Source of the DNA: UBA1479 sp964012715
GTDB taxonomy: Bacteria; Pseudomonadota; Alphaproteobacteria; Rhodospirillales; Casp-alpha2
Reading direction: 5' to 3'
Assembly: GCA_964012715.1 (NCBI GenBank)
Contig: CAXGUG010000077.1
Location: forward strand, 1-19,207
Length of the DNA stretch: 19,207 nucleotides
Below, piece after piece: positions 1 to 7,693 of this stretch. Every line of letters starts with the position of its first letter. The first letter of the stretch is position 1. Below the pieces are notes generated by a model. That model worked only from the letters and a program-made list of their open reading frames with translations. It did no database searches and was not told the DNA's origin. Made by a program: the position numbers and the translations under genes.

Positions 1-58
1 TGTGGCACCTTTGACGCATCAAGGACAGCAAACGCTTGTCCAAGGGAGGACCATCGAC

Positions 59-898
59 ATGAAACGTTTTCTGACGACAACCATCGCCGGCGCGTTGCTT
101 GCCGGTTTCACCTGGGCCGCAGCGCCCGCCAAGGACGCCCAGGCCTCGGCCGAGGTCAAATGGTACGGCCAAGCCGCATTCCGGATCAAAACGCCGGGCG
201 GCAAGGTGATCCTGATCGACCCGTTCATTTCCAAGAACCCCCGCACCCCCGCCGCCGACAAAGACCTGTCGAGAATCGGCAAGGTCGACCTGATCCTGGT
301 CACCCACGGTCACGGCGACCACTTGGGCGACACGGCGGCCCTGGCCAAGCAGACGGGCGCCAAGGTCGCGCTCAACGCCGACATGGGCCATACCCTGCGT
401 ATCCTGGGCATGGTGCCGAAGGAACAGCTGGTGCGGTTCAATAAATCGGGGCCGATCACCCCGATCGGCCCGGACGTGGTCATCACCATGACCCATGCCG
501 AACATTCGTCCGAGGTCGTATCTAAAGGCCCCGACGGCAAGGAAGGCATCTTCCCCGGCGGCGAGCCCGCGGGCTACGTCATCAAGATGGAAGACGGCTA
601 TACCATCTATCATTCCGGCGATACCGGCGTGTTCAAGGACATGGAACTGATCCACGATCTGTACAAGCCGGACCTGGCCCTGATCTGCATCGGCGGCTGG
701 TTCACCATGGACCCGCGCCACGCGGCCTATGCGGTGACCAAGCTTTTGAAGCCGACCACCGTCATGCCCATGCACTACGGCACCTTCCCGCCGCTCAAGG
801 GCACCCCGGACGAGTTGAAAAAGCAGCTGACCGAAATGGGCTCGACCGCGCAAGTCGTGGTCATGCAACCGGGCGACGAGAAGGCGTTCAGCAAGTAA
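59..898 (+). CDS. Exported metallo-beta-lactamase-fold hydrolase (UPF0173-like)
   Basis: The protein (279 aa) reads as a metal-dependent hydrolase of the metallo-beta-lactamase superfamily, closest by eye to the UPF0173 group. Residues 83-88 give the HxHxDH metal motif (THGHGDH), followed by His146/His149, Asp188 in HSGDTG and His239 in MPMHYG, so a dinuclear metal site looks intact. Residues 1-29 form a signal peptide: Lys-Arg, a hydrophobic stretch, then an Ala-rich cleavage region near AQA. That predicts export to the periplasm, which is unusual because UPF0173 proteins are normally about 230 aa and cytosolic. I chose the ATG at 59 over an in-frame start further upstream because AGGGAGGA lies 8 nt before it and it places the signal peptide at the N-terminus. 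A strong terminator follows the gene. The substrate is unknown. Confidence 0.85.
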   Translation: MKRFLTTTIAGALLAGFTWAAAPAKDAQASAEVKWYGQAAFRIKTPGGKVILIDPFISKNPRTPAADKDLSRIGKVDLILVTHGHGDHLGDTAALAKQTGAKVALNADMGHTLRILGMVPKEQLVRFNKSGPITPIGPDVVITMTHAEHSSEVVSKGPDGKEGIFPGGEPAGYVIKMEDGYTIYHSGDTGVFKDMELIHDLYKPDLALICIGGWFTMDPRHAAYAVTKLLKPTTVMPMHYGTFPPLKGTPDELKKQLTEMGSTAQVVVMQPGDEKAFSK

Positions 899-927
899 GA
901 CCGCCGATCAACGACAAGGTGTGTTAA

Positions 928-961
928 AAAAGGACGGCCATTGCGCCGTCCTTTTGTTTTT
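928..961 (+). terminator. Intrinsic terminator after the hydrolase gene
   Basis: An 11-bp perfect stem, AAAAGGACGGC (928-938) paired with GCCGTCCTTTT (945-955), has a 6-nt loop and is followed by G and a run of T (957-961). It ends the hydrolase transcript 30 nt past the stop and separates it from the Sel1-repeat gene, which starts at 983. Confidence 0.85.
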
Positions 962-982
962 CCCTGGGGAGGAGAGAAAAAC

Positions 983-2152
983 ATGCTCCGTATTCAGAAA
1001 CTGTTGCTTGCGGCCCTGGTCGTCGCGGCGTCCTTGCCCTTCGCCGCGTCGGCGGAGCTGCGCGGAGATCCGTTCAATATAGATCTACGCAAGGCGATTA
1101 TGGACCCCGACAAGGACTACAGTCGAGGCATCCAGCGCATGCTGCAAAAGGCGCGCGAAGACATTATCTACCGCAGCTTTTTGAACGCGGCCGAGCGGGG
1201 CCATCCGCAAGCCCAATATTTTGTCGCACTTCACCTGCGTGAAGGCAAAGGCGTCGAGAAAAACCAAACTGAAGCATTGGAATGGGCAAAGAAATCTGCC
1301 GATGGCGGCTTCCTTCGAGCTGCCGATTTAGTCGGAAGCATGTATCTGAACGGGGAAGGTGCTGAGAAGTCGCCGGAAACCGCCATCGAATGGTTCGAAA
1401 AATCGGCCCAGGCAGGTTTCCCCCAGTCCCAAATGGCACTCGCTTTGGCCCACATCGAAGGTAAGGGAACGGCAAAAGACCCGGTTAAGGCTCTTGAATG
1501 GGGCCGCAAGGCTGCTGAGTCCGGCTTTCCTCCGGCCAAGGGCTTCGTCGCAGCCCTGGAAAAGCGTATCCCGCAAGTCAAGGAAGAAAGAGGCTTGGTA
1601 ACTCGCCTCTTACCGCCATCCGTTGGATATACGGAGCATATGGAAGAAATGCATTTGAAGCCGATGGAGGAAAGCCCGGAGATCATCGCAGAGCTAAAAA
1701 AAGACGCGAAAACACTGAAGCCGCCTTACCTGTATGAACTTGCAAGACGGCTTTGGCCAACCAATCAGTCCGAGGCTATTTCCTGGTATCTAGCCGGCTA
1801 CATGCGGGCCAAGTTCGATGCCCTCAAATGCAAAGACAAGAGCGCGCGGGGCGGCTATCGCCTGCTTTCATCTCTCGCGCCAGACGTGGCGAAGGGACTG
1901 CGCAATAGAACCGACATCCTGATCGCTGCCGGCGAAAGAGCGTTGGAAATCGAAGCGACATATCCGACCGACACCGACCCGTCCTGGATCTGTGGACATG
2001 GGATGGACACAATCATCGCCGGGCTCGAAAAGAAGCCAATTCTCGAATACACAACCCACCCTGCGGCTTGGCCGGAACTCCGAGAACAGCTCAGGTCCAA
2101 TCTGCTTCCCAGCCTGCAAAAGGTGATCGACAAGAAATCGTCACAGCAATAG
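983..2152 (+). CDS. Secreted Sel1/TPR-like repeat protein
   Basis: This 389-aa protein begins with a signal peptide (residues 1-24, cut expected after AASA), so it should be periplasmic. Residues about 67-185 carry three to four Sel1-like repeats of 36-37 aa, recognisable from GHPQAQYFVALHLREGKGV, the AxxWxxKSAxxGFxxA pattern and YLNGEGAEK. Such repeats form alpha-solenoid protein-binding surfaces. The C-terminal half (about 200-389) matches nothing I recognise; it has few cysteines and some Trp-rich segments. The ATG at 983 is preferred because GGGGAGGAGA lies 7 nt upstream; an in-frame TTG at 941 falls inside the preceding terminator. The gene converges on htpX with 12 nt between the stops. 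Codon use in the body is less GC-biased than in neighbouring core genes. The binding partner is unknown. Confidence 0.8.
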   Translation: MLRIQKLLLAALVVAASLPFAASAELRGDPFNIDLRKAIMDPDKDYSRGIQRMLQKAREDIIYRSFLNAAERGHPQAQYFVALHLREGKGVEKNQTEALEWAKKSADGGFLRAADLVGSMYLNGEGAEKSPETAIEWFEKSAQAGFPQSQMALALAHIEGKGTAKDPVKALEWGRKAAESGFPPAKGFVAALEKRIPQVKEERGLVTRLLPPSVGYTEHMEEMHLKPMEESPEIIAELKKDAKTLKPPYLYELARRLWPTNQSEAISWYLAGYMRAKFDALKCKDKSARGGYRLLSSLAPDVAKGLRNRTDILIAAGERALEIEATYPTDTDPSWICGHGMDTIIAGLEKKPILEYTTHPAAWPELREQLRSNLLPSLQKVIDKKSSQQ

Positions 2153-2164
2153 ACCGGCCGATAC

Positions 2165-3088
2165 TTACCGCCAAGGCCGCGACACCCGCCCCGGTTGGGC
2201 GACGGCTTCGCCGCCTTCCATGGCTTCCAGGGCCTCGATCCGCTTTTGCAGCGGCGGGTGGCTGGAAAACAGGGCCTGGACCTTTCCGGCGCTGATCGCG
2301 AAGGCCTTCATTTCGTCCGGCATGGGCGGGCCGTCCTGCGCCGCCTGCAGGCGCTTCAGGGCGTTGATCATGTTACGCCGCCCGGCCAATTCCGCCCCGC
2401 CCCTGTCGGCGCGGAATTCACGCCAGCGCGAGAACCACATCACGATCACCATCGCGGCGATCCCGAACACGAATTCGGCGATCATCGAGACGATCCAAAA
2501 CGCCGGGCCATGGCCGCGTTCAACCTTGAACACCGTGCGGTCGACGACATGGCCGACGATCCGCGACAGGAAGATCACGAAGGTGTTCACCACCCCCTGG
2601 ATCAAGGTCAGGGTGACCATGTCGCCGTTGGCGACGTGGGCGACTTCGTGGCCAAGCACGGCCTCGACCTCGCTGCGCTCCATGGAGGTCAGCAATCCGG
2701 TCGAAACGGCGACCAAGGCATCGTTGCGGTTCCAGCCCGTGGCGAAGGCATTGGGCGAGGCATGATCGAAAATCCCGACCTCGGGCATGCCGATACCGGC
2801 CTGCTTAGCCTGACGGGCGACCGTATCGACCAGCCACTTTTCCGTCGGATTGGCGGCCTGGGCGATGATCTTCACCCCCATGCCGGCCTTGGCCATGGTC
2901 TTGGACAGGAACAGCGAGATCAGCGCCCCGGCGAAACCGATCACCGCCGAATAGACGACCAGGGCGTTGATGTTCAGGTCAACGCCGTTCTGCTGCAGCA
3001 GCCCTTCCAGCCCGAGCAGGCGAAAGGTCAGGCTGATCAGCGCGACGATCGCCAGGTTGGTGCCGAGAAACAGCAGAATACGAAGCAT
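2165..3088 (-). CDS. htpX: Zinc metalloprotease HtpX (M48B)
   Basis: HtpX is an inner-membrane M48 peptidase that degrades misfolded membrane proteins, usually as part of envelope stress control alongside FtsH. The protein is 307 aa (E. coli HtpX is 293). It opens with MLRILLFLGTNLAIV, typical of the family. Hydrophobic segments sit at about 3-23, 41-61, 161-181 and 196-218. The catalytic HEVAH motif is at 147-151, and the third zinc ligand is expected to be Glu224 in the REFRAD motif. The start at 3088 has GGAAGGA about 8 nt upstream; a longer frame reaching 3196 would add 36 residues not seen in the family and would cross the upstream terminator. The gene stands alone on the minus strand, isolated by that terminator from the dioxygenase gene behind it. 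Confidence 0.95.
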   Translation of the reverse strand: MLRILLFLGTNLAIVALISLTFRLLGLEGLLQQNGVDLNINALVVYSAVIGFAGALISLFLSKTMAKAGMGVKIIAQAANPTEKWLVDTVARQAKQAGIGMPEVGIFDHASPNAFATGWNRNDALVAVSTGLLTSMERSEVEAVLGHEVAHVANGDMVTLTLIQGVVNTFVIFLSRIVGHVVDRTVFKVERGHGPAFWIVSMIAEFVFGIAAMVIVMWFSRWREFRADRGGAELAGRRNMINALKRLQAAQDGPPMPDEMKAFAISAGKVQALFSSHPPLQKRIEALEAMEGGEAVAQPGRVSRPWR

Positions 3089-3106
3089 TCCTTGATATCC
3101 TTCCCC

Positions 3107-3133
3107 AAAAAGGGCGGCCCCGCGGGACCGCCC
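3107..3133 (-). terminator. Intrinsic terminator after the dioxygenase at 3204-4055
   Basis: Read on the minus strand, GGGCGGTCC pairs with GGGCCGCCC (9 bp including one G-T wobble) around a CGCG loop, and five T follow (plus-strand A run 3107-3111). It lies about 70 nt past the dioxygenase stop and 18 nt before the htpX start, so it insulates htpX from read-through. Confidence 0.85.
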
Positions 3134-3203
3134 CAGATCGACTAGATATCTATGCCTGCCGTCGCCCGGCGCAAGAGCCCACGCGACGCTTTCCACCGCT
3201 TGA

Positions 3204-4055
3204 TCAGGCGGCGATCTTACCCTTCCGGCCGTCGGTGCAGCCGACGATCATGCGCAGCATCCGCCGAGGTTCGGTGTAGTCGTCGATGGCGCAATGCATG
3301 GACGACCTGTTATCCAGCCCGACCAGGCTGTTCAGGGTCCATTTATGGCGATAGCGGAATTCCGGCTTCAACGCATGCTCGAACAATTCCGCCAACAGAT
3401 CGTCGCTTTCGGACTGTTCCAATTCTACGATCCGCATGCTGTAGCCGGGGCTGACGTAGAGGATCGGCACACCCGTCTTGGGGTGCGGGCGGACCACCGG
3501 ATGGATCACATCCGGATGGGCGGCCTGCTGTTCCGGGGTCAGCGTGGGCGTGGCGCCCAAAGTGTTCCAGCCCCAACGATGGATACAGGTCAGGCCCTCG
3601 ATCCGCTGCTTGGTCTTATCCGGCAGGGTCGCATAGGCGGCGCGCATGTTGACGACCTCTGTATCCCCGCCCTTGGACGGCAGATGGGTCGAATACAGGA
3701 AGATCGCGTCCGACGGGCTGACCTCGTAGGACAGATCGGAATGCCAGAACGCGCCCGCGGGCTTGGCCGTGGTGCGGCTTTCGGGGCTGTCCATGTTCTT
3801 GGCGATGATCGATACCTCGAACCCGTCCGGATGGTGATACTGGTTGAGGATATGCGGCACCAGGGGGCCGAAGCGGCTGCCGAAATCGCGCAGCCAGGGG
3901 ACGTTTTCCTCCAAATCGGGGATCACGATGGCGATATGGTCGAGCATCGCCTGCTCGACCGCGCGGAAATCTTCATCACTTAGGGGTTTTCGGGAATCCA
4001 GTCCGTGGATGACCGCGCCCATCGCGGCGTCCAACGGTTCGATCTTGATCGTCAT
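3204..4055 (-). CDS. TauD/TfdA-family Fe(II)/2-oxoglutarate dioxygenase
   Basis: This enzyme should couple oxidation of a small organic substrate to decarboxylation of 2-oxoglutarate in the cytosol. At 283 aa it has the length of E. coli TauD. The iron-binding facial triad is visible: His105-x-Asp107 in FWHSDLSYE and His254 in SSMHCAIDDY. Arg264/Arg265 after it are the expected 2-oxoglutarate carboxylate contacts. The ATG at 4055 is preferred over upstream in-frame starts because AGGAGGAG sits 5 nt before it. Family members act on taurine, aryloxyalkanoates, sulfate esters and other compounds, and the substrate cannot be deduced here. The gene has its own terminator and is divergent from the PAS_5 gene at 4219, with a 163-bp AT-rich shared upstream region. 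A second, clearly different member of the family lies at 6727-7620. Confidence 0.88.
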   Translation of the reverse strand: MTIKIEPLDAAMGAVIHGLDSRKPLSDEDFRAVEQAMLDHIAIVIPDLEENVPWLRDFGSRFGPLVPHILNQYHHPDGFEVSIIAKNMDSPESRTTAKPAGAFWHSDLSYEVSPSDAIFLYSTHLPSKGGDTEVVNMRAAYATLPDKTKQRIEGLTCIHRWGWNTLGATPTLTPEQQAAHPDVIHPVVRPHPKTGVPILYVSPGYSMRIVELEQSESDDLLAELFEHALKPEFRYRHKWTLNSLVGLDNRSSMHCAIDDYTEPRRMLRMIVGCTDGRKGKIAA

Positions 4056-4218
4056 TGATGCTCCTCCTGTATATTTTTTCTTTCGACTATAACACTCCAC
4101 CGTCAACTCTATAGAAACAGAATTTCGACCAATAAACGGTACAGACAACATGACTCCTGTTCTCGGATTCGTTTAAGCTACCAGCCCCGCCTGATGGGGA
4201 GGCAAGGGGAGACGACGG

Positions 4219-4734
4219 ATGGCTTTGGATGCCATTGGCTTGACGACGGTCGAGGGGCCGTACTTCGAGCAGACATGGGATTTCACGGATCCGGAATTTT
4301 GCTGGATGCGCGATTACTGGCAGGAAAAGCGGGGCGATCGCCCCTGCCCTAGGCTGCGCGACATCAACCTTCCCAGTCTTTTCCGGCAAGCACCCAAAAT
4401 CGTGATCAAGGACGCCATTGATGACGGACGCGATTTCCGCGTGCGTTATTGGGGCACGAACGTCACCGATTGGCTGAAGTTCGACGGCTCCGGCAAGCTG
4501 CTGAGCGACTATTTCCCGCAAAAGAGCCTGGAGCAGGTCAAGAAGGCGCACCTCATGGCCTTGAACGGCGATATCCCTATCCACCGCTGGGGCGTCAGCA
4601 CCTATCCCAATCGCGATTTTTTGGAATTCGAAACCATCGATCTGCCATTAGAAAACGACGAGGGCAAACGCGCCCATATCCTTTCGTTGCATCAATATCG
4701 AATACAAAGCCGGGACGATGGGTCGGAAGCCTAG
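4219..4734 (+). CDS. PAS_5-type single-domain protein
   Basis: The 171-aa protein matches the single-domain PAS_5 pattern common in Rhodospirillales: a DYWxxKRGDRPCP segment (32-44), a LPSLFRQAPKIVI strand-helix region (51-63), DFRVRYWGT (72-80) and a C-terminal beta-rich part (about 120-165). No kinase, DNA-binding or cyclase domain is attached, so if it senses something it must act through a partner; no ligand-binding residue can be assigned. The start is supported by AAGGGGAG 6 nt upstream. It is the only plus-strand gene inside an otherwise minus-strand metabolic block. Its stop codon interlocks with that of the convergent PAS_5 gene at 4731, a recognisable paralogue sharing the GDR, LP.L and F.xRxWGT positions. 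Confidence 0.75.
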   Translation: MALDAIGLTTVEGPYFEQTWDFTDPEFCWMRDYWQEKRGDRPCPRLRDINLPSLFRQAPKIVIKDAIDDGRDFRVRYWGTNVTDWLKFDGSGKLLSDYFPQKSLEQVKKAHLMALNGDIPIHRWGVSTYPNRDFLEFETIDLPLENDEGKRAHILSLHQYRIQSRDDGSEA

Positions 4735-5219
4735 TCTTCGTTGAAGATATCGCCGAGCTTTTCTTCCAAATAAATGGTCGATGCGATCTGCGTCACGTTC
4801 TCGCCGTCGTTGGAGATCGGCAAACGAATACGTTCGTACTGGCGGCACATGCCGTCTTCCCGGGTGACCTTCGATGCGAAAACCAGGGGCCTGCGCTCGT
4901 CGACGATCCGTCGGCATTCGTTGAACACCTTCTCCCCGAACGCGGGATTGGCCCAAACCGACTTTCCGGTCAGGTCATAGCCGAGATTTGTCGTATTCGC
5001 CGTGCCCCAGAACCGATAGGTAAAATCCAACGGCGATGGGATCACATCCATTACCAGGATATTGGGAATGATTTGGGGCCTGAGGTTCGGCAGCCGAAAT
5101 TCCGGCCAAGTCGGCGCCCACCGATCCCCCTTCAGGGCGACCCAATAAGCATGGAGCTCGTCCAGAAACGGCGGCAGGGTGTCTTGCTTGGGCGGTTGGA
5201 CATCGACTTCGACAAGCAC
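4731..5219 (-). CDS. PAS_5-type single-domain protein (paralogue of the convergent gene)
   Basis: A 162-aa protein with the same PAS_5 layout as its neighbour: HAYWVALKGDRWAPTWPEF (23-41), LPNLRPQIIPNILVMDV (43-59), DFTYRFWGT (65-73) and LTGKSV (83-88), then a C-terminal beta-rich part ending IASTIYLEEKLGDIF. It has no output domain. The start is a GTG with GGAG about 10 nt upstream, which suggests modest translation. It follows the SAF-domain oxidoreductase after an 83-nt AT-rich gap and could be the last gene of that operon or have its own promoter. The last codons overlap the opposing gene at a CTAG palindrome containing both TAG stops. I infer a sensory or accessory role; nothing here proves it. 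Confidence 0.75.
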   Translation of the reverse strand: MLVEVDVQPPKQDTLPPFLDELHAYWVALKGDRWAPTWPEFRLPNLRPQIIPNILVMDVIPSPLDFTYRFWGTANTTNLGYDLTGKSVWANPAFGEKVFNECRRIVDERRPLVFASKVTREDGMCRQYERIRLPISNDGENVTQIASTIYLEEKLGDIFNED

Positions 5220-5302
5220 GATCGAAAATCTCCGGCAGCTAGGCCGAAGATTAGTGTCTTATAATGAATATTTTTTCAACCAATTCGGCGCGACAAGTGG
5301 GC
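5220..5302 (-). promoter_or_regulatory. AT-rich gap, possible promoter for the minus-strand PAS_5 gene
   Basis: This 83-nt gap is much richer in A and T than its surroundings. On the minus strand it contains TTGTCG, a 17-nt spacer and AAATAT, and further on TATAAG. Neither is a close match to consensus, so an internal promoter is possible but not established. No terminator hairpin is visible, so read-through from 6697-5303 also remains possible. Confidence 0.3.
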
Positions 5303-6697
5303 TTAAAAGCCCTCGTCCTGCTGTCGACGTAGCCGCCAAAGGTCTGAATTTTCAGGCACTTCGATCATCTCGACAGTCAGGATTTCACCCGGCCGAACAT
5401 CCGCGACAAGCTTGTTTCCCGCCGCCAGATAGTAAGGCAACGGCCCACCGGGGATAGCCGCCTGGGCCGGTCGCACCAAAGGCTCCAGACCGTCGATGCT
5501 ATGGCGGGGGCCGTTCATGTCCAGGATATCACCGGCCTTGAACGCCTGGGTCGCCCGCGCGATCAAATCGAACTTCGGCGTCGGTCGCCGCCCGCTGGTC
5601 GGCATGCCGCCCCGCGCCGCCGCGATGATCGATGCCGCAGCCTCGATCCCCAGGAGGTGCACCGGATTGTGCAACAGGCCGTAATTACCGCAGGCGCTGA
5701 CCGGCATGCCCTTGTCACGGATCACCCGCCAGGTTTCCTTGTCGGCGCAGCGCACGATGACGAACACTCCGCCCGCAAGGCTCAACTCGTCCGTGCGGCG
5801 CAGGCAGTTGACGATATCGACCACGCCGCCGGCATCGGTTTCCATCAGTATCCCGCCCTCGGTCTCGGGCCGGAAGATGTCGGGCAGTTCGACCGTCCGC
5901 GCCAGGGGCGCGTGGAAGGCATCGAAATCGGGGCTCAGGCCCGTGGCGTTACAGACCAGGGTCATCTCGCACAGATCGGCAACGGACTTCAGCGGGCGCG
6001 CGCCCAAGGGAAAGGCCCGGTCCGCCAAAACCTCGGGAATATCCGCGCCTTCCAAATTCCAGCTATCGGCGAAATCGGGCGCGGCCATGGTATCGCCGCG
6101 ATAGCTCAATTCCCCCTTGGCCCGGTGCCAAACGACATCGTGTTCGCTCGCCTTGCCCGCCATGATCACGTCCAGGCCCAGCAATTGCGCACGGGAAATC
6201 AGGCCGATCAGCAGGCTCGGCTGATCGCCGTCCGGTAGGGTGTAGATCACGCCCTTATCCGCCGCCAGCTTGGCCAGCCATGGACCGCAGGTCGCGGCGG
6301 CTTCCTTGGTCGCTAACACGACATGCTTGCCCGCCAGGATCGCGGCTTCGGACACGGCGGCGGCGGCATCGGGGGCCCCCGTCGCCTCGACCAGAACCTC
6401 GATGTCCGTACCGACGACCAGATGACCGTCGGGCACCACGGCGACCTTGCCCGAAGCCATCGCGGCCTGGGCGGCGTCCCCATCCCGGCAGATTTCAATG
6501 GCATCGCCCTTGACCCCACAGCGCAACAGCACATTGACGGCGCGGTCCGTGTCCATATCGGCGACGATCGGCACATCGATACGCGGGTGGTTCAGGGATT
6601 GGGTGATCAGGCTAGCGCCGAATTCCCCCACGCCGACAAGCCCGACCCGCACGGGTGCGGGATCGGCATCGCGATAAAGCTCATTGAAATCGACCAT
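5303..6697 (-). CDS. NAD(P)-dependent oxidoreductase, homoserine-dehydrogenase-like, with C-terminal SAF domain
   Basis: The 464-aa protein starts with a Rossmann fold: VGLVGVGEFG, with Gly22, Gly24 and Gly27 as the GxGxxG turn. VEATGAP (103-109) and ATKEAA (129-134) resemble the homoserine-dehydrogenase nucleotide and catalytic-lysine region, but the length and C-terminus differ from true Hom. Residues about 390-455 (GDILDMNGPRHS to PGEILTVEMIE) look like a SAF domain, the fold also found in sialic acid synthase and FlgA. Such fused proteins occur in sugar-acid and other small-molecule catabolic clusters, with few characterised members. I infer oxidation or reduction of a small carbonyl or hydroxy acid. 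The ATG at 6697 has AAGGA 6 nt upstream. Only 29 nt separate it from the preceding dioxygenase, so the two are almost certainly co-transcribed. Confidence 0.8.
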   Translation of the reverse strand: MVDFNELYRDADPAPVRVGLVGVGEFGASLITQSLNHPRIDVPIVADMDTDRAVNVLLRCGVKGDAIEICRDGDAAQAAMASGKVAVVPDGHLVVGTDIEVLVEATGAPDAAAAVSEAAILAGKHVVLATKEAAATCGPWLAKLAADKGVIYTLPDGDQPSLLIGLISRAQLLGLDVIMAGKASEHDVVWHRAKGELSYRGDTMAAPDFADSWNLEGADIPEVLADRAFPLGARPLKSVADLCEMTLVCNATGLSPDFDAFHAPLARTVELPDIFRPETEGGILMETDAGGVVDIVNCLRRTDELSLAGGVFVIVRCADKETWRVIRDKGMPVSACGNYGLLHNPVHLLGIEAAASIIAAARGGMPTSGRRPTPKFDLIARATQAFKAGDILDMNGPRHSIDGLEPLVRPAQAAIPGGPLPYYLAAGNKLVADVRPGEILTVEMIEVPENSDLWRLRRQQDEGF

Positions 6698-6726
6698 TCC
6701 GGTTCCTTGTTCTTAGCAGTGTACTG

Positions 6727-7620
6727 TTAGGCGGCGACGGTCGATTCCGCGGCCGCGGCCACCGGGCGGTCCCCGGCGATCGTCACCCGATGCATGACCC
6801 GTCGCGACCCGTCGTAATCATTGACCGCGCGATGCATGGTCACCCGATTGTCCCAGATGGCGACAGCGCCCGGCGTCCAGCGGAACCGGCAGGTGAATTC
6901 ATCGCGGACCATATGGGCATAGAGGAAGTTCAGGATCGCCGCCGACTCGTCCTCGGCCATGCCCTTGATCCGCAGGGTATAGTTCGGGTTCACATACAGC
7001 GCCTTGCGGCCCGTTTCCGGATGCACGCGGACGATGGGATGTTCGATTTCAGCCTCGGCGTCTTCGGAGGCATCGATCTGCATGGATTTGGTCGAGGCAT
7101 TACTGCCCGCGAATTTTCCGGCCTTGCCATAGGACCGCCCGGCGGTATGCAGCGCCGTCAGCCCCTCCAGGATGTCCTTCATGACCGGCGACAACGCTTC
7201 GTAGGCTGCGGTCGTGCTGGCGAACTTGGTGTCGCCGCCCGCCGCCGGAACCTCCAAACCGTATAGGACAGAAGCCTTGGACGGTTCCTCTAAAAACGTC
7301 ATGTCCGTGTGCCAGTTGCCGCCGAAGTTATAGGTCTTGCGCTCCTCGGCTTCTTTGACGATCTCGACGATCTCCGGATGCCCGTCCACGGACTTGACGA
7401 AAGGAATGCCGCAAATCTCGCCGAACAGGCGGCCGACCGCCTTGTGTTGGTCCGGCGTCATCTTTTGGTCTCGCAGGAACACCACGTGATGCTCGAGAAA
7501 GGCCCGATAAAGTTCCTCGGCCTGACGGTTGTCCAGCGGGCGGGACAAATCCAACCCGTCGATTTCCGCCCCGATCGTGCCTGCCAGGGGCCGCACCGTA
7601 ATGGTTTCATAGGTCGTCAT
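6727..7620 (-). CDS. TauD/TfdA-family Fe(II)/2-oxoglutarate dioxygenase (second copy type)
   Basis: This 297-aa enzyme carries the full triad: His104-x-Asp106 in NWHTDMTF and His263 in TMHRAVNDY. Arg274 in GSRRVMHR is placed to bind 2-oxoglutarate. The VRPLAGTIGAEIDGLDLSRPL opening is classic for TauD/TfdA and closer to canonical members than the protein at 3204-4055, so the pair are distant relatives rather than a recent duplication. The ATG at 7620 is supported by GGAGGAG about 8 nt upstream. It lies between the zinc alcohol dehydrogenase (73 nt before) and the SAF oxidoreductase (29 nt after). The order suggests hydroxylation or C-X cleavage followed by dehydrogenase steps, but the substrate (sulfonate, ether, amine or other) is not evident. 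An Ala-rich tail follows the core. Confidence 0.9.
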   Translation of the reverse strand: MTTYETITVRPLAGTIGAEIDGLDLSRPLDNRQAEELYRAFLEHHVVFLRDQKMTPDQHKAVGRLFGEICGIPFVKSVDGHPEIVEIVKEAEERKTYNFGGNWHTDMTFLEEPSKASVLYGLEVPAAGGDTKFASTTAAYEALSPVMKDILEGLTALHTAGRSYGKAGKFAGSNASTKSMQIDASEDAEAEIEHPIVRVHPETGRKALYVNPNYTLRIKGMAEDESAAILNFLYAHMVRDEFTCRFRWTPGAVAIWDNRVTMHRAVNDYDGSRRVMHRVTIAGDRPVAAAAESTVAA

Positions 7621-7642
7621 GAGCAGGCTCCTCCCCAGCCCC

Positions 7643-7664
7643 GCAGCCCCGACATTGGGGCTGC
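7643..7664. other. Perfect hairpin in the alcohol dehydrogenase-dioxygenase gap
   Basis: GCAGCCCC (7643-7650) pairs perfectly with GGGGCTGC (7657-7664) across a 6-nt loop. No T run follows on either strand, so it is not a standard intrinsic terminator. In the minus-strand transcript it would sit just after the dehydrogenase stop and before the dioxygenase ribosome site, where it could stabilise the upstream message or reduce downstream expression. Confidence 0.5.
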
Positions 7665-7693
7665 GTCTATCTCACGTGGGTAATCGCGCCGGA

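Noticed and set aside
2195..3145. Long plus-strand open frame antisense to htpX
   Set aside because: The HtpX reading on the other strand has the full HEVAH active site. The antisense translation is biased in composition and has no recognisable domain.
4130..4170. Possible operator (ACAACATGACTCCTGTTCT region) between the divergent dioxygenase and PAS_5 genes
   Set aside because: Only AACA/TGTT is symmetric; comparing the site with its reverse complement gives too few matches to call a palindrome.
3204..7620. Recent duplication of the two TauD/TfdA genes
   Set aside because: The proteins share only family motifs, with different N-termini, triad contexts and internal insertions; they look like distant relatives.
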